A DNA stretch of 64,000 nucleotides from Oscillatoria acuminata PCC 6304 (GCF_000317105.1 NC_019693.1:1054001-1118000); one strand, 5' to 3'; positions 30,674 to 39,475 are shown, counted from the stretch's first letter. Notes: generated from the letters alone by a model not told the origin. Translations and numbers: made by a program.

Positions 30674-32965
30674 GTGCTAGTGCCACTCGATTATTACCGG
30701 ATTCTCGGCCTGCCAATTCAGGTACCTGGGGTCGAAACCCCTGGCTATGCTGAACAGCTTAAGCAGGCCCATCGCGATCGCAAAGAGCAGCTTCCAAGGC
30801 GGGAATATTCTGAAGTCGCCACAAGTGCTCGCAGACAACTCATTGACGAAGCCTATACCGTTCTGAGCGATCCCGAGGAGCGTCAAAAATATGACGCCAG
30901 CTTTCTTGCCAAAGCCTACGAATTAGAGTCAGCCCCAGGGGACTCATCCAAAGGAAGAGGGGGCCTAGAGTCAACGGACTCCTACCTCGACCCCAATACC
31001 CCGAATATTGATATCCCCTCCGAAGGCTTCATCGGGTCCTTACTAATTCTCCAAGAACTTGGGGAATATGAACTGGTGTTGAAACTGGGTCTGCCGATCC
31101 TCAGCGGTAGCAACATTAGTTTAAAAAATGGCCGGTTCGGAGACCCCAAATTAGTTGAGGCAGATATTATCCTCACCTTAGCCCTGGCCTGTTTAGAACT
31201 GGGTCGGGAACAATGGCAGGGGGGTAAATATGAAAATGCCGCCATCTCCCTAGAAAACGGCCAGGAAATGCTCTTGCGCGAAGGGCTCTTTCCCGCAGTG
31301 CGGGGGGAAATGCAAGCGGACCTCTACAAACTCCGACCCTACCGGATTTTAGAACTGTTGGCCCTCCCGGAAACCCGAGGCAAAGAACGGCAACGGGGAT
31401 TGCAACTCTTGCAAGATATGTTGCAGGAACGGGGCGGAATTGATGGCACTGGGGACGATCGCTCCGGGTTGTCGGTGGATGATTTCTTGCGGTTCATTCA
31501 ACAACTCAGAAGCCACCTCACCGCTGCTGAACAACAGGAATTATTTGAAGCCGAAGCCCGTCGGCCCTCCGCCGTTGCCACCTACCTCGCCGTTTATGCC
31601 TTAGTTGCGCGAGGATTTGCCGCCCGCCAACCGGCCCTGATCCGCCGAGGTCAAATGCTGTTGACCCATTTAGGGCGACGTCAGGACGTCCACCTAGAAC
31701 AATCGGTCTGTTCCCTGCTGTTGGGACAAACGGAGGATGCGGCCCAATCCCTGGAACTGACTCAGGAACAGGAAACCCTGACTTTTATTCGGGAAAATTC
31801 TCGGAATTCACCGGATTTACTCCCGGGACTGTGCTTGTACGCGGAACGGTGGCTACAATCCGAGGTCTTTCCCCATTTTCGGGATTTGGCATCGGCACAG
31901 GCATCGTTAAAAGATTATTTTGCCGATGAACAGGTGCAGGCTTATTTAGAGGCCCTCCCTGAGACGACTGCCGATGAAGTGAATGAGTGGATGGTGGTCC
32001 CACCGCCACCCAATCCGGTTACCATTGGATTACCGCAACCCTCCCCAACCCGCGAATCTGCCTTTACCACCTTGCGCTTAGAGAGTAATGGGGCGACCAA
32101 TGGGACCCCGGGTAAAAATCCCAGTCTCTCCTCCTCTGCCGTTTCCTTGGCAACCCTTCCCACGGCGATTCGCACGAGTTCTAGTCCTGATACTGCTGGA
32201 TCGGGAAGAATCCGCGATCGCGCTCGTCCCAGTGAGGACCGCAGTGCCTCCGGGAATGGCAAACGGGACGATCGCAGCAAATTACCCGTCGCCGCCCGAG
32301 TCCGAGGGTTAGAACCCATTGAAACCCCCCCATCCCGTCGCAGTGGCGTCGGACGTACTGGCGCTAAAGGCAAAAACCCGAAACTAGAACGGTGGATTTT
32401 GTTAGGCGTTGGTGGATTACTGGGCTTATTGCTGCTGTGGTTACTGATTAACTCCCTACGCTGGATGGCTGGATTATTTCAAGGAGGGCCATCGTTACGG
32501 GGAGAACAACTGAGCATTCAACTAGACCAAACCGTGATCCCGATCGCCACCCAACCCACCCCGGAAGAACTCGGCGCAACGGGACCTATTAATGAGGCGA
32601 TCGCCCAAGGCATCCTCCAAAAATGGTTCACCATCAAATCCGCCGCCCTCGGCAGCACCCATCAGGTAGAACAATTACCGGAAATTTTGATGGACCCCGC
32701 CCTCTCCTTGTGGCAACGCCGCGCCGAAGCCGCCCGTCAGGAAAATTGGTATTGGGAATATGACCACAATATTCAAGAAACCGGCGTTGAAATGAGTCCC
32801 ACAGACCCCAACCGCGCCACCGTAGAGGCTCAGGTGAGTGAAACCGCCCGGTTATTTGAGAATGGACAACTCAGTAACACTCGTGATGATAATTTACGAG
32901 TTCAGTATCAGTTGGTTCGCGAAGGCGGTCAGTGGCGCATTCGCGACTGGGTAATCTTACCCTAA
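30674..32965 (+). CDS. ftn2: Cell division protein Ftn2/ZipN (ARC6-like)
   Basis: The 763-residue protein is the cyanobacterial ARC6 homologue that tethers and stabilises FtsZ at the division site. It has an N-terminal J-like domain (LDYYRILGLPIQVPG and LIDEAYTVLSDPEERQKYDA), a long helical middle, a low-complexity serine-rich linker (about 450-560), one membrane helix (WILLGVGGLLGLLLLWLLI, near 572-592) and a C-terminal IMS/ARC6-like domain (AIAQGILQKWFTIKSAALGS and QYQLVREGGQWRIRDWVILP). The start is GTG 30674, with a second GTG two codons later; both fit. It is followed by a good terminator. Confidence 0.92.
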   Translation: MLVPLDYYRILGLPIQVPGVETPGYAEQLKQAHRDRKEQLPRREYSEVATSARRQLIDEAYTVLSDPEERQKYDASFLAKAYELESAPGDSSKGRGGLESTDSYLDPNTPNIDIPSEGFIGSLLILQELGEYELVLKLGLPILSGSNISLKNGRFGDPKLVEADIILTLALACLELGREQWQGGKYENAAISLENGQEMLLREGLFPAVRGEMQADLYKLRPYRILELLALPETRGKERQRGLQLLQDMLQERGGIDGTGDDRSGLSVDDFLRFIQQLRSHLTAAEQQELFEAEARRPSAVATYLAVYALVARGFAARQPALIRRGQMLLTHLGRRQDVHLEQSVCSLLLGQTEDAAQSLELTQEQETLTFIRENSRNSPDLLPGLCLYAERWLQSEVFPHFRDLASAQASLKDYFADEQVQAYLEALPETTADEVNEWMVVPPPPNPVTIGLPQPSPTRESAFTTLRLESNGATNGTPGKNPSLSSSAVSLATLPTAIRTSSSPDTAGSGRIRDRARPSEDRSASGNGKRDDRSKLPVAARVRGLEPIETPPSRRSGVGRTGAKGKNPKLERWILLGVGGLLGLLLLWLLINSLRWMAGLFQGGPSLRGEQLSIQLDQTVIPIATQPTPEELGATGPINEAIAQGILQKWFTIKSAALGSTHQVEQLPEILMDPALSLWQRRAEAARQENWYWEYDHNIQETGVEMSPTDPNRATVEAQVSETARLFENGQLSNTRDDNLRVQYQLVREGGQWRIRDWVILP

Positions 32966-32987
32966 ATCCTAATTCAGTCTGGATTTA

Positions 32988-33020
32988 AACCGATGGGGTG
33001 GGTCCCCATCGGTTATTTTT
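32988..33020 (+). terminator. Factor-independent terminator of ftn2
   Basis: aaccgatgggg (32988-32998) pairs perfectly with ccccatcggtt (33004-33014) across a 5-base loop, followed by ATTTTT. It lies 23 bases after the ftn2 stop. Confidence 0.88.
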
Positions 33021-33028
33021 CTCTCTTT

Positions 33029-33262
33029 CTCGTGACATGGCTCTGCCGTGTCACGGGCAATGGGTGGCTCTGCCACCTGTTTGGGGACTGGAGGCGAGAG
33101 CCTCCAAGAGGACATTCCTTTTCGTAGTAACGACTTCAGTCGTTATATCTCGTGACATGGCTCTGCCGTGTCACGGGCAATGGGTGGCTCTGCCACCTGT
33201 TTGGGGAGGGACGGGAGGCAGAGCCTCCAAGAGGGCATTACATGGCAGAGCCATGTAACGAG
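33029..33262. repeat. Two head-to-tail copies of the cgtgac-tggctctgcc foldback element
   Basis: ctcgtgacatggctctgccg occurs at 33029 and again near 33150, each followed by gggtggctctgccacc and a ggaggc/gcctcc hairpin. The right end (tacatggcagagccatgtaacgag) closes the second copy at 33262. The copies are separated by a short palindromic taacgacttcagtcgtta unit (about 33126-33144). The family is shared with 24465-24630. No gene inside. Confidence 0.65.
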
Positions 33263-34093
33263 GGAACGGGATCACCCCCATCTCCCACATCTCCCACTCT
33301 ATAAGGCTTAAGCCCGATCGCCCCTACAAATGTCATCAAATCCTGACATTACCCCTAGGGATTCGATCCCCGATCCCCGGCTTATATCAAGATTTCATAA
33401 CATTACGATCCCCGAACTGCTTGTAAATCCGTAATCACCCGGAGATTGGCTTAGAATCACCTGTCGTACCCCCTTGACCCTATCGAATCTTTTCTGCAAC
33501 ATAGACATAACCAAGCGATCCCCCACGATCCCAAAAAAAAGCTGTACTCAACAGCCCAGGGACCCAATTGAGAGTCAACATCATTTTGGATGAAGACGCT
33601 CAACCTCGGGAAACATTGGTCGGGCGCATTCGGGTAAATGCAAATCCCCGCATTTAGCGAGGAGCAGTCCAGGGAAATGGACTCATCCCAGTTGATTTCT
33701 AAACCCACTCCAAATCAGGACCTCTGATTGAGATGGGCGGAAGAAAACACAAAGGAGAACCCCATCTCAAGACAGTTAAGCAGAACCTGATGTGCAGGGG
33801 CAAACAAAAATGCGATCGGCGATCGAGCCGCAGCTAATTTTTATGAACTGGGCAAATCGTAAGACAACCGTTTTATGATCCGGCCTACAAATTCCATTCA
33901 CTTAATTAACGAGGGATTCGTCCCCCCATAAAAACTTAATGATAGGGAAGGAGGATCGCGATCGCTCATTTACAGGCAAGGCTACCTAACATTCCGAACT
34001 AATTCCTCGAACCAATTTAACCACAACGAGAAATACTGAGATTCGGAACCAACCCACCTGCCGTATAGCTGAACTTAGGAGGCCACGAGAACA
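33263..34093. other. Intergenic region upstream of the DUF4912 gene
   Basis: About 830 bases without a credible gene in either strand. Short open frames exist but lack ribosome sites and family-like sequence. The stretch is long enough to hold a long leader for the DUF4912 gene or a small RNA, but I see no diagnostic structure. Confidence 0.5.
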
Positions 34094-35338
34094 ATGGCAA
34101 AAGAACGACCCCCCTTAGAAGAGATGACCCTACGGCAACTCCGCCGAGTTGCAAGTGAATGTGGAATCTCTCGTTATAGCCGGATGAGGAAATCTCAACT
34201 TCTGGCATCGATTCAAGAAAAACAACGCACCAAGATTTCCCTAGAACAAACTCGTACATTGGAGGCACAGGAAGAAGTGGAAGCAGCAAAATTTGAACTG
34301 GGTCAAGAAGATCGCACAGGTGGAACCCTCGCCTCAGTCGATGAAGGACTCGGCGATTTACCTGGTGGTTACGGTGAAAGCCGCATCATGCTGTTACCTC
34401 GCGATCCCCAATGGGCCTATAGCTACTGGGATATTCCCAACACCAACAAAGAAGAAATGCGCCGTCAAGGGGGCCAACAATTAGCTCTCCGCCTGTACGA
34501 TGTCACTGATATCAACATCGAAACCCAAAGCCCCCACAGCATTCAGGAATATCCTTGCGACGAACTGGCGCGGGAATGGTACTTACCGATTCCTGTGAGC
34601 GATCGCGATTACGTCGTAGATATCGGCTACCGTTGTGCCGATGGTCGCTGGTTAGTCCTCTCCCGTTCCGCCCTCGTCCACATTCCCCCGGTTTATCCCT
34701 CCGACTGGATTGAAGACCACTTCCTCACCATTGAATGGGAAGAAGACCTGCGCGGCAAAACCTTCATGCAACTGGTTCCCCCCAGCAAGAAAGCGCCAGT
34801 GGCAAGCCCCAATGCCATCTACGACGAAATCTTTGGCATGGCCGAAGGTGCCGAATCTCAGCGCGTTGCCGGTTCCCTGTTCGGGTCCATGCAGCACGTT
34901 CCCGGTTCGATGGCCCCCGAACAATCCCTCAGTTCCTACGTCTTCCCCTCCGGTGTGGGAATGTGGGCCGTTCCGACCGCTTCCGGTATCGGCATGAATA
35001 TGTCCGGAGTCGGCATGAATATGTCCGGTGCAGGATTCGCCTCCGCACCCCCGAACCGTCCTCGCAAATTCTGGCTGGTTGCTGATGCGGAATTAATCGT
35101 CTACGGTGCCACCGAACCCGATGCCACCGTCACCATCGGTGGACGTCCCATCAAACTGAATGCAGATGGGACCTTCCGCTTCCAGATGTCCTTCCAAGAT
35201 GGCATCATCGACTACCCGATCGTCGCAGTCGCCTCCGACGGTGAACAAACCCGCGAGATCCACATGAACTTCAATCGGGTCACCCCTGCTCGTCGGACCA
35301 ACACCAAGGAAGAAGCCGTTGAAGAATGGTTTGCATAA
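34094..35338 (+). CDS. DUF4912 protein with Rho-N/SAP-like N-terminus
   Basis: The 414-residue protein opens with a small helical nucleic-acid-binding-like motif (LRQLRRVASECGISRYSRMR, then KSQLLASIQE) of the Rho-N/SAP type. The DUF4912 domain follows at about 95-235 (MLLPRDPQWAYSYWDIP, LALRLYDVTDINI, EWYLPIPVSDRDYVVDIGYR, HIPPVYPSDWIEDHF). A glycine/methionine-rich stretch near 295-315 contains two copies of SGVGMNM-like sequence, and the C-terminal part (LVADAELIVYGATEPDATVT) looks like a beta-sandwich domain. It is typically cyanobacterial; function is not established. AGGAGG lies about 12 bases before the ATG. A strong terminator follows. Confidence 0.82.
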   Translation: MAKERPPLEEMTLRQLRRVASECGISRYSRMRKSQLLASIQEKQRTKISLEQTRTLEAQEEVEAAKFELGQEDRTGGTLASVDEGLGDLPGGYGESRIMLLPRDPQWAYSYWDIPNTNKEEMRRQGGQQLALRLYDVTDINIETQSPHSIQEYPCDELAREWYLPIPVSDRDYVVDIGYRCADGRWLVLSRSALVHIPPVYPSDWIEDHFLTIEWEEDLRGKTFMQLVPPSKKAPVASPNAIYDEIFGMAEGAESQRVAGSLFGSMQHVPGSMAPEQSLSSYVFPSGVGMWAVPTASGIGMNMSGVGMNMSGAGFASAPPNRPRKFWLVADAELIVYGATEPDATVTIGGRPIKLNADGTFRFQMSFQDGIIDYPIVAVASDGEQTREIHMNFNRVTPARRTNTKEEAVEEWFA

Positions 35339-35397
35339 AGGTTAGAAATTGAAGGGATGAAAATTCTTCCTCAACCCTTCATTTGAATCACCTTTTC

Positions 35398-35436
35398 AAT
35401 AAACCCCTAGCAATTGCTGGGGGTTTATTATTGTTC
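35398..35436 (+). terminator. Terminator after the DUF4912 gene
   Basis: A 14-base stem (35398-35411 with 35416-35429, one G-T pair) with an AATT loop, centred on aaacccctagcaattgctgggggttt, is followed by T-rich attgttctt. Confidence 0.85.
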
Positions 35437-35465
35437 TTAAAAGTTGTAGCAATTTTCTGGGCTTT

Positions 35466-35864
35466 ATGGACATTATTGAAATTCTCAAACAAGACTATCA
35501 ACAGTTTCCCGAAAATCAGACCTATAGCCTTTATAGCGAAACGGTTTATTTCAAAGACCCGATGACCGAATTTCGCGGGTGCGATCGCTACCGGCAGATG
35601 ATTGGCTTCATGTCCACCTGGTTTAAACAAATCAAAATGGACTTACACGACATTCGCCGCATCGACAACACCATCGAAACCCGCTGGACCCTGAATTGGA
35701 CCACCCCCCTCCCCTGGCAACCCCGGATTGCCATTCCCGGACGTAGTGAATTGCAACTCAATCCCGAGGGAAAAATCATCTCCCATATCGATTACTGGGA
35801 TATCTCCCGCCTCGACGTCCTCAAACAGCACTTCAAACCACAGGTTTCGGGAAAAAACCGTTAA
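35466..35864 (+). CDS. DUF2358 (SnoaL-like fold) protein
   Basis: The 132-residue protein matches the DUF2358 pattern of cyanobacteria and plastids: IIEILKQDYQQFPENQTYSL, the signature VYFKDPMTEFRG, and ETRWTLNWTTPLPWQPRIAI with IDYWDISRLDVLKQHF. The family is related to the SnoaL/NTF2-like fold. Function unknown. It lies 43 bases before the ArsA-type ATPase gene, on the same strand, and the two are likely co-transcribed. Confidence 0.82.
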   Translation: MDIIEILKQDYQQFPENQTYSLYSETVYFKDPMTEFRGCDRYRQMIGFMSTWFKQIKMDLHDIRRIDNTIETRWTLNWTTPLPWQPRIAIPGRSELQLNPEGKIISHIDYWDISRLDVLKQHFKPQVSGKNR

Positions 35865-35907
35865 AGTAAAGAGATGTTAACAATTCTCAGGCAGGGGTAA
35901 AAGATCC

Positions 35908-37098
35908 ATGCGATTAATTTTAATGACCGGCAAAGGCGGCGTGGGTAAAACATCCGTTGCCGCTGCCACCGGATTACAATGTGCCGAATTAGGCTATAAA
36001 ACCTTAGTATTGAGTACCGACCCAGCGCATTCCCTGGCGGATAGCTTTGACATGGAATTAGGCCATGAACCTCGCCTCGTTAGAGAGAACCTCTGGGGGG
36101 CAGAACTTGATGCACTCATCGAATTAGAAGCCAACTGGGGTTCAGTCAAACGCTATATTACCCAAGTTTTGCAAGCCAGAGGACTCGAAGGGATTCAAGC
36201 CGAAGAACTCGCCATTTTACCCGGAATGGATGAAATCTTTGGTCTTGTGCGGATGAAACGGCATTATGATGAAGGCTTCTATGATGTCCTAATTATTGAC
36301 TCTGCACCCACGGGAACCGCCCTGCGCTTACTCAGCTTACCCGAAGTGGGTGGCTGGTACATGAGACGATTTTATAAACCCTTCCAAGGCATATCCGTCG
36401 CCCTGCGACCCTTCGTCGAGCCCATCTTCCGACCGATCGCCGGATTTTCCCTCCCGGATAAAGAAGTGATGGATGCGCCTTATGAGTTTTATGAACAAAT
36501 TGAGGCATTAGAAAAGGTCTTAACCGATAATACCCAAACCTCCGTCCGTTTAGTCACCAACCCCGAAAAAATGGTGATTAAAGAATCTCTGCGTGCTCAT
36601 GCCTATTTGAGCTTATATAATGTCGCCACGGATTTAATTGTCGCCAACCGGATTATTCCCGAAACAGTCACCGATCCATTCTTCCAACGCTGGAAAGAAA
36701 ATCAAACCGAGTACCGAAAGGAAATTCACGAAAATTTCCATCCCTTACCAGTGAAAGAGGTTCCGCTTTATTCTGAGGAAATGTGCGGCTTAGAAGCGCT
36801 CGATCGCCTCAAAGAAACCTTGTACGGCAAAGATGAAGACCCCAGCCAGGTTTACTACAAAGAAACCACCGTCCGCGTGGTTCAAAACCAGAATGAATAC
36901 AGTTTAGAACTGTATTTACCGGGAATTCCAAAAGACCAAATTCAACTCAGTAAAAGCGCCGATGAATTGAATATTACCATTGGCAATCATCGCCGGAATT
37001 TAGTTCTCCCCCAAGCCTTAGCCGCCTTACAACCCTCGGGCGCAAAAATGGAAGATGACTATCTGAAAATTCGCTTTTCAGAAGTAGCTAAGGTTTAG
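35908..37098 (+). CDS. ArsA/Get3-type ATPase with C-terminal HSP20-like domain
   Basis: The 396-residue P-loop ATPase has the ArsA/Get3 hallmarks: deviant P-loop GKGGVGKT at 8-15, switch I DPAHS and switch [14 protein letters not shown]. Residues about 315-396 form a small beta-rich domain ([20 protein letters not shown]) like the ArsA HSP20-like module. Family members target tail-anchored membrane proteins or energise arsenite pumps; with no ars genes nearby, arsenite export is unlikely and the role is undetermined. A stem-loop follows the stop. Confidence 0.88.
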   Translation: MRLILMTGKGGVGKTSVAAATGLQCAELGYKTLVLSTDPAHSLADSFDMELGHEPRLVRENLWGAELDALIELEANWGSVKRYITQVLQARGLEGIQAEELAILPGMDEIFGLVRMKRHYDEGFYDVLIIDSAPTGTALRLLSLPEVGGWYMRRFYKPFQGISVALRPFVEPIFRPIAGFSLPDKEVMDAPYEFYEQIEALEKVLTDNTQTSVRLVTNPEKMVIKESLRAHAYLSLYNVATDLIVANRIIPETVTDPFFQRWKENQTEYRKEIHENFHPLPVKEVPLYSEEMCGLEALDRLKETLYGKDEDPSQVYYKETTVRVVQNQNEYSLELYLPGIPKDQIQLSKSADELNITIGNHRRNLVLPQALAALQPSGAKMEDDYLKIRFSEVAKV

Positions 37099-37105
37099 GA
37101 AACAT

Positions 37106-37140
37106 AGCCCGCCAAAGCCCGCGCAGGCGGGCTAATCTTC
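37106..37140 (+). terminator. Hairpin after the ArsA-type gene
   Basis: agcccgc (37106-37112) pairs with gcgggct (37127-37133), followed by aatcttcttcc. It starts 8 bases after the stop at 37098 and is a partial member of the agcccgc repeat family. Confidence 0.55.
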
Positions 37141-37154
37141 TTCCTGTTTGTAGT

Positions 37155-37170
37155 AACGACTTCAGTCGTT
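37155..37170. repeat. taacgacttnagtcgtta palindromic repeat
   Basis: aacgacttcagtcgtt is a 16-base near-perfect palindrome preceded by gtagt. Copies or variants (aacgccttcaggcgtt) occur near 33127, 45660, 47310, 47350, 47697 and 47736, always intergenic. Confidence 0.6.
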
Positions 37171-37326
37171 ATCTTTATCAGATTAACCAAACCTCCCTAA
37201 GCAAGATTTGAACACCAACCAGGGGGATTTTTCCGGAATGTTCCTCGCCAAGGGATTTCTCTAAAAATCAACTATAATCCTGCTGCTGTGTTCGTTTAAA
37301 TATTTACTGGAGTTAGCTGAGAAACT

Positions 37327-37701
37327 GTGACGACTATAACCCTCTATCATGGAACAGATGTTTATAGTGCCTTGGATATTCTCAATAACGGCTTAAATTC
37401 TGAGCGCCTGCTGAAGTTACAAGTTAACCCGGTTCACTTAGGGCCAGGACTCTATACAGCGTTGGATTTAGATGTAGCCTGGTTTTTTGCCAGTTTAGCC
37501 CCCAATGCTGAAATGTTAGAATCTACTGTCATAGAAATATCGTTACCTGTGGTAGAATTAAACTATCTCTTGGATAGAAAAGAGGCTCGAATAGAACCCA
37601 TTGTTAATGTGCAATTTAAAGCGCAACAAGTCTGGTTTTCTCTTACTGCTTTTGGTTTTTTAAATCAAGTCGCTGAGTTTAAACCTATACTAGACCTATA
37701 G
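37327..37701 (+). CDS. ADP-ribosyltransferase-like protein, candidate toxin
   Basis: The 124-residue product starts from GTG 37327 and reads LYHGTDVYSALDILNNGL, then GPGLYTALDLDVAWFFA. The order Y-H-G-T, then G-x-GLYTA and an A-x-x-FA helix recalls the NAD-binding core of compact ADP-ribosyltransferases such as DUF3990-type toxins. The end (VWFSLTAFGFLNQVAEFKPI) I do not recognise. A catalytic glutamate cannot be assigned with certainty. A TATAAT at 37273-37278 may be its -10 box. It is first in a tight operon: 5 bases to the next gene, which overlaps a Doc toxin gene. Toxin function is inference. Confidence 0.6.
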   Translation: MTTITLYHGTDVYSALDILNNGLNSERLLKLQVNPVHLGPGLYTALDLDVAWFFASLAPNAEMLESTVIEISLPVVELNYLLDRKEARIEPIVNVQFKAQQVWFSLTAFGFLNQVAEFKPILDL

Positions 37702-37706
37702 GAAAA

Positions 37707-38306
37707 GTGAAAAGAGCCATGAAACCTAAATATACCTTAAACGATTTAAAACGGCGTCCGAGTCTATGGTCCCGCGAGGGTTCCGTTCAAACCCATACCC
37801 ATACGGTAGAGTTTTCAAGAAGTTTGACTGAAACGGAACAACAACAGTTTATCACCCTGCTTATGGATTTTCCATCTAAGGTTAAGCAAGAATTCCCCGA
37901 TTTGAAAACTCATTTTTTAGATAAAACTGAAGTATGGTTTGACAATCCAGGCTGTGCCAAATATACATTACATCAAATTGAAAGAGGGGGAGAATGGAAA
38001 GATCTACTGTTTAGCCTCTTAGCTAAATTTAGTCAAGAAGTGGCTATTATTAGTAAGCACGATGGGAATCCGGTGTTTGCAAAAGCGCAAACAAAACCTG
38101 TAGAATTAACAGAAATAATTGAGCAGCAGAGGGAGGACGGAGGCGATCGCACCCCATCCACTCCAGAAAGCACTGACGCCACTGAACAAGGGCGATCGGC
38201 AGACGAACCCTTATTTACCTATGCCTCCAAAGAAGAAGTCTGGGAGGCTTATTTAGCCGTCGAACAAGAATGGGAGGAGGTTTTCCGTCGCCTTGCAGAC
38301 TCCTAG
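37707..38306 (+). CDS. Unknown protein with Doc-antitoxin-like C-terminus
   Basis: The 199-residue product has two parts. Residues 1-130 (KYTLNDLKRRPSLWSREGSV, then HTVEFSRSLTETEQQQFITL and KTEVWFDNPGCAKYTLHQIE) are a domain I do not recognise. After a low-complexity linker (DGGDRTPSTPESTDATEQG), the last 30 residues (TYASKEEVWEAYLAVEQEWE, then EVFRRLADS) resemble the short antitoxins that precede cyanobacterial Doc/Fic toxin genes. The stop overlaps the Doc start by 14 bases, the usual arrangement. So the protein may be a fusion that neutralises Doc and also serves its upstream neighbour. GTG 37707 or ATG 37719 may be the true start. Confidence 0.65.
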   Translation: MKRAMKPKYTLNDLKRRPSLWSREGSVQTHTHTVEFSRSLTETEQQQFITLLMDFPSKVKQEFPDLKTHFLDKTEVWFDNPGCAKYTLHQIERGGEWKDLLFSLLAKFSQEVAIISKHDGNPVFAKAQTKPVELTEIIEQQREDGGDRTPSTPESTDATEQGRSADEPLFTYASKEEVWEAYLAVEQEWEEVFRRLADS

Positions 38307-38703
38307 ATTTATTGAAATGTCCGAAGTTCTGGATACCCACCACCGTCAACTACACAAATTTGGCGGCACTTCTGGGATCAGAGACGAAGGGTTACTCGAC
38401 TCCGCACTAGCTCAACCTCAAGCTACCTTTGGCGGACAACTTCTGCATCCCACCCTACCAGAACAAGCCGCAGCCTACCTCTACCATTTGGCAAAGAATC
38501 ATCCCTTTGTGGATGGTAACAAGCGCACTGCCTTAGCGGTAATGTTGACATTCCTCAGAATCAACGGATACCGCCTCGACTTGTCACCGGATGCGACTTA
38601 CCAGATGGTCCTGGATGTGGTGGAAGACAAAATGAGTAAGGAAGCATTAGGCGAATTCTTGCAAAAACATATCAAACCGTCGGAATGGCCCAAGTCCAGA
38701 TAA
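38293..38703 (+). CDS. doc: Doc/Fic family toxin (death on curing)
   Basis: The 136-residue protein carries the Doc-type Fic motif HPFVDGNKRTA at 70-80, preceded by GGTSGIRDEGLLDSALAQPQ and LHPTLPEQAAAYLYHLAKN. Doc enzymes phosphorylate EF-Tu and stop translation; true Fic AMPylases have a slightly different motif. The start is TTG 38293, with AGGAGG about 12 bases upstream and the N-terminus MQTPRFIEMSEVL matching relatives; ATG 38317 is the alternative. The 3' end (from 38643) is repeated before purL at 41557, evidence of a rearrangement. Confidence 0.88.
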   Translation: MQTPRFIEMSEVLDTHHRQLHKFGGTSGIRDEGLLDSALAQPQATFGGQLLHPTLPEQAAAYLYHLAKNHPFVDGNKRTALAVMLTFLRINGYRLDLSPDATYQMVLDVVEDKMSKEALGEFLQKHIKPSEWPKSR

Positions 38704-38766
38704 AATAGGGGTACTGTACTTTGGTGCAACGCCCTAATCCATATCTGCAATCTCAAACGTCCCCTT
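38643..38766 (+). repeat. Left copy of the ~120-bp direct repeat bounding the island
   Basis: From agcattaggcgaattctt to caatctcaaacg and a C-run this segment matches 41557-41680 at about 94% (seven substitutions, no gap). It spans the end of doc, the doc-purL spacer and the first ten codons of purL, here with ATG changed to ATA. Sequence similarity stops abruptly after the C-run. Confidence 0.88.
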
Positions 38767-38844
38767 CGGTTTAGACAGTCCCAACGACCGTAATCTATCC
38801 CAAATTGTATCAACTTTCGATTTCAGTTCCGGGTCGGTTAGCAT
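38734..38844 (-). pseudogene. hsdM-like N-terminal remnant fused to antisense purL leader
   Basis: A 36-codon frame starts MLTDPELKSKVDTIWDRLRS. This resembles the start of type I restriction methylases (HsdM), where the pattern is LKSKxDxLWxxFWxGG followed by NPL. The conserved continuation is lost: the frame runs into the antisense strand of the duplicated purL start (KGTFEIADMD) and stops. A second, also broken, copy of the same start lies at 39344-39392. HsdM origin is my reading of a short match. Confidence 0.4.
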
Positions 38845-38866
38845 TTGATTAACTGACTTAATTTGG

Positions 38867-39247
38867 TTACTGTTTCTGCTGTAAAAACTCGGCAAAGTCG
38901 CGAACTTCAGCAACTAAATCATCCGATAAATTATCTAAAACTGCTCTTAAATGTTCTCGAACTCCCATCGCTTCACGAGCAGGAATGGTTAAAACTAATT
39001 GATGAGGATAAACGGTTTCTACCCCGATTGTCTCCATAAACGAATCCGCTTCATCCTGAGTTGCTGACACAAAATTACCCTTTTCATCGTACTTAACGCA
39101 ACCCCCAAACAATTCAACAATATAAGCCTTTCCCTCTCCCAAAACTTCCACAATTGTACCGACGGTTTCCACCTGCGCCACTCCCCCATCGGTTAAGGGA
39201 ATTGCTTCAGTGAGTTTAACCCCATCAAATAGCTGAAATCGAGCCAT
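38867..39247 (-). CDS. DUF4926 domain protein
   Basis: The 126-residue protein matches the DUF4926 pattern in its first half (FDGVKLTEAIPLTDGGVAQV, then VGTIVEVLGEGKAYIVELFG). This fold is a small SH3-like barrel common beside DUF6883 proteins in cyanobacteria. The C-terminal helix (LDNLSDDLVAEVRDFAEFLQ) resembles the tail of DUF2281-type antitoxins. Its ATG overlaps (TAATG) the stop of a broken gene remnant upstream, so it was once translationally coupled. It lies inside the island bounded by direct repeats. Confidence 0.7.
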   Translation of the reverse strand: MARFQLFDGVKLTEAIPLTDGGVAQVETVGTIVEVLGEGKAYIVELFGGCVKYDEKGNFVSATQDEADSFMETIGVETVYPHQLVLTIPAREAMGVREHLRAVLDNLSDDLVAEVRDFAEFLQQKQ

Positions 39248-39344
39248 TACAACCCTCCTAATCTATCTGGTACTGCTGTTACAAACCTAGCCACATCTTC
39301 ATCAAATAGCAGAATCCAAACCGTTCTAATGCGTCGAGAAATAC
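39247..39344 (-). pseudogene. C-terminal remnant of a DUF6883-like protein
   Basis: A short frame ending at 39247 reads ISRRIRTVWILLFDEDVARF then VTAVPDRLGGL and stop. The phrase TVWIL, an acidic turn, and a V-T-A-x-P ending are typical of the C-terminus of DUF6883-type proteins, which commonly precede DUF4926 genes. The upstream portion is missing: within about 100 bases the sequence switches to an hsdM-like fragment. I read it as a truncated gene. Confidence 0.4.
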
Positions 39345-39392
39345 CAAAATTGTATTATCAACTTTCGATTTGAGTTCCGGGTCAGTTAGAAT
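39344..39392 (-). pseudogene. Second broken hsdM-like start fragment
   Basis: The minus strand reads ILTDPELKSKVDNT and then loses the family pattern. At the DNA level 39344-39392 repeats 38800-38843 (aaattgta, caactttcgattt, agttccgggtc, gttag). The methionine codon is changed. Together the two copies suggest repeated small duplications during decay of a type I restriction locus. Confidence 0.35.
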
Positions 39393-39475
39393 GATTGAAG
39401 TAATCCAGAATCTATAGTTATTCTGTCAGTTTATAAAAAGTGGCCTTGAAATATTAACCATTATCACTTTGGGCT

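Noticed and set aside
33457-33708. Open frame of 83 codons between ftn2 and the DUF4912 gene
   Set aside because: No ribosome site or recognisable sequence; probably chance in a long gap.
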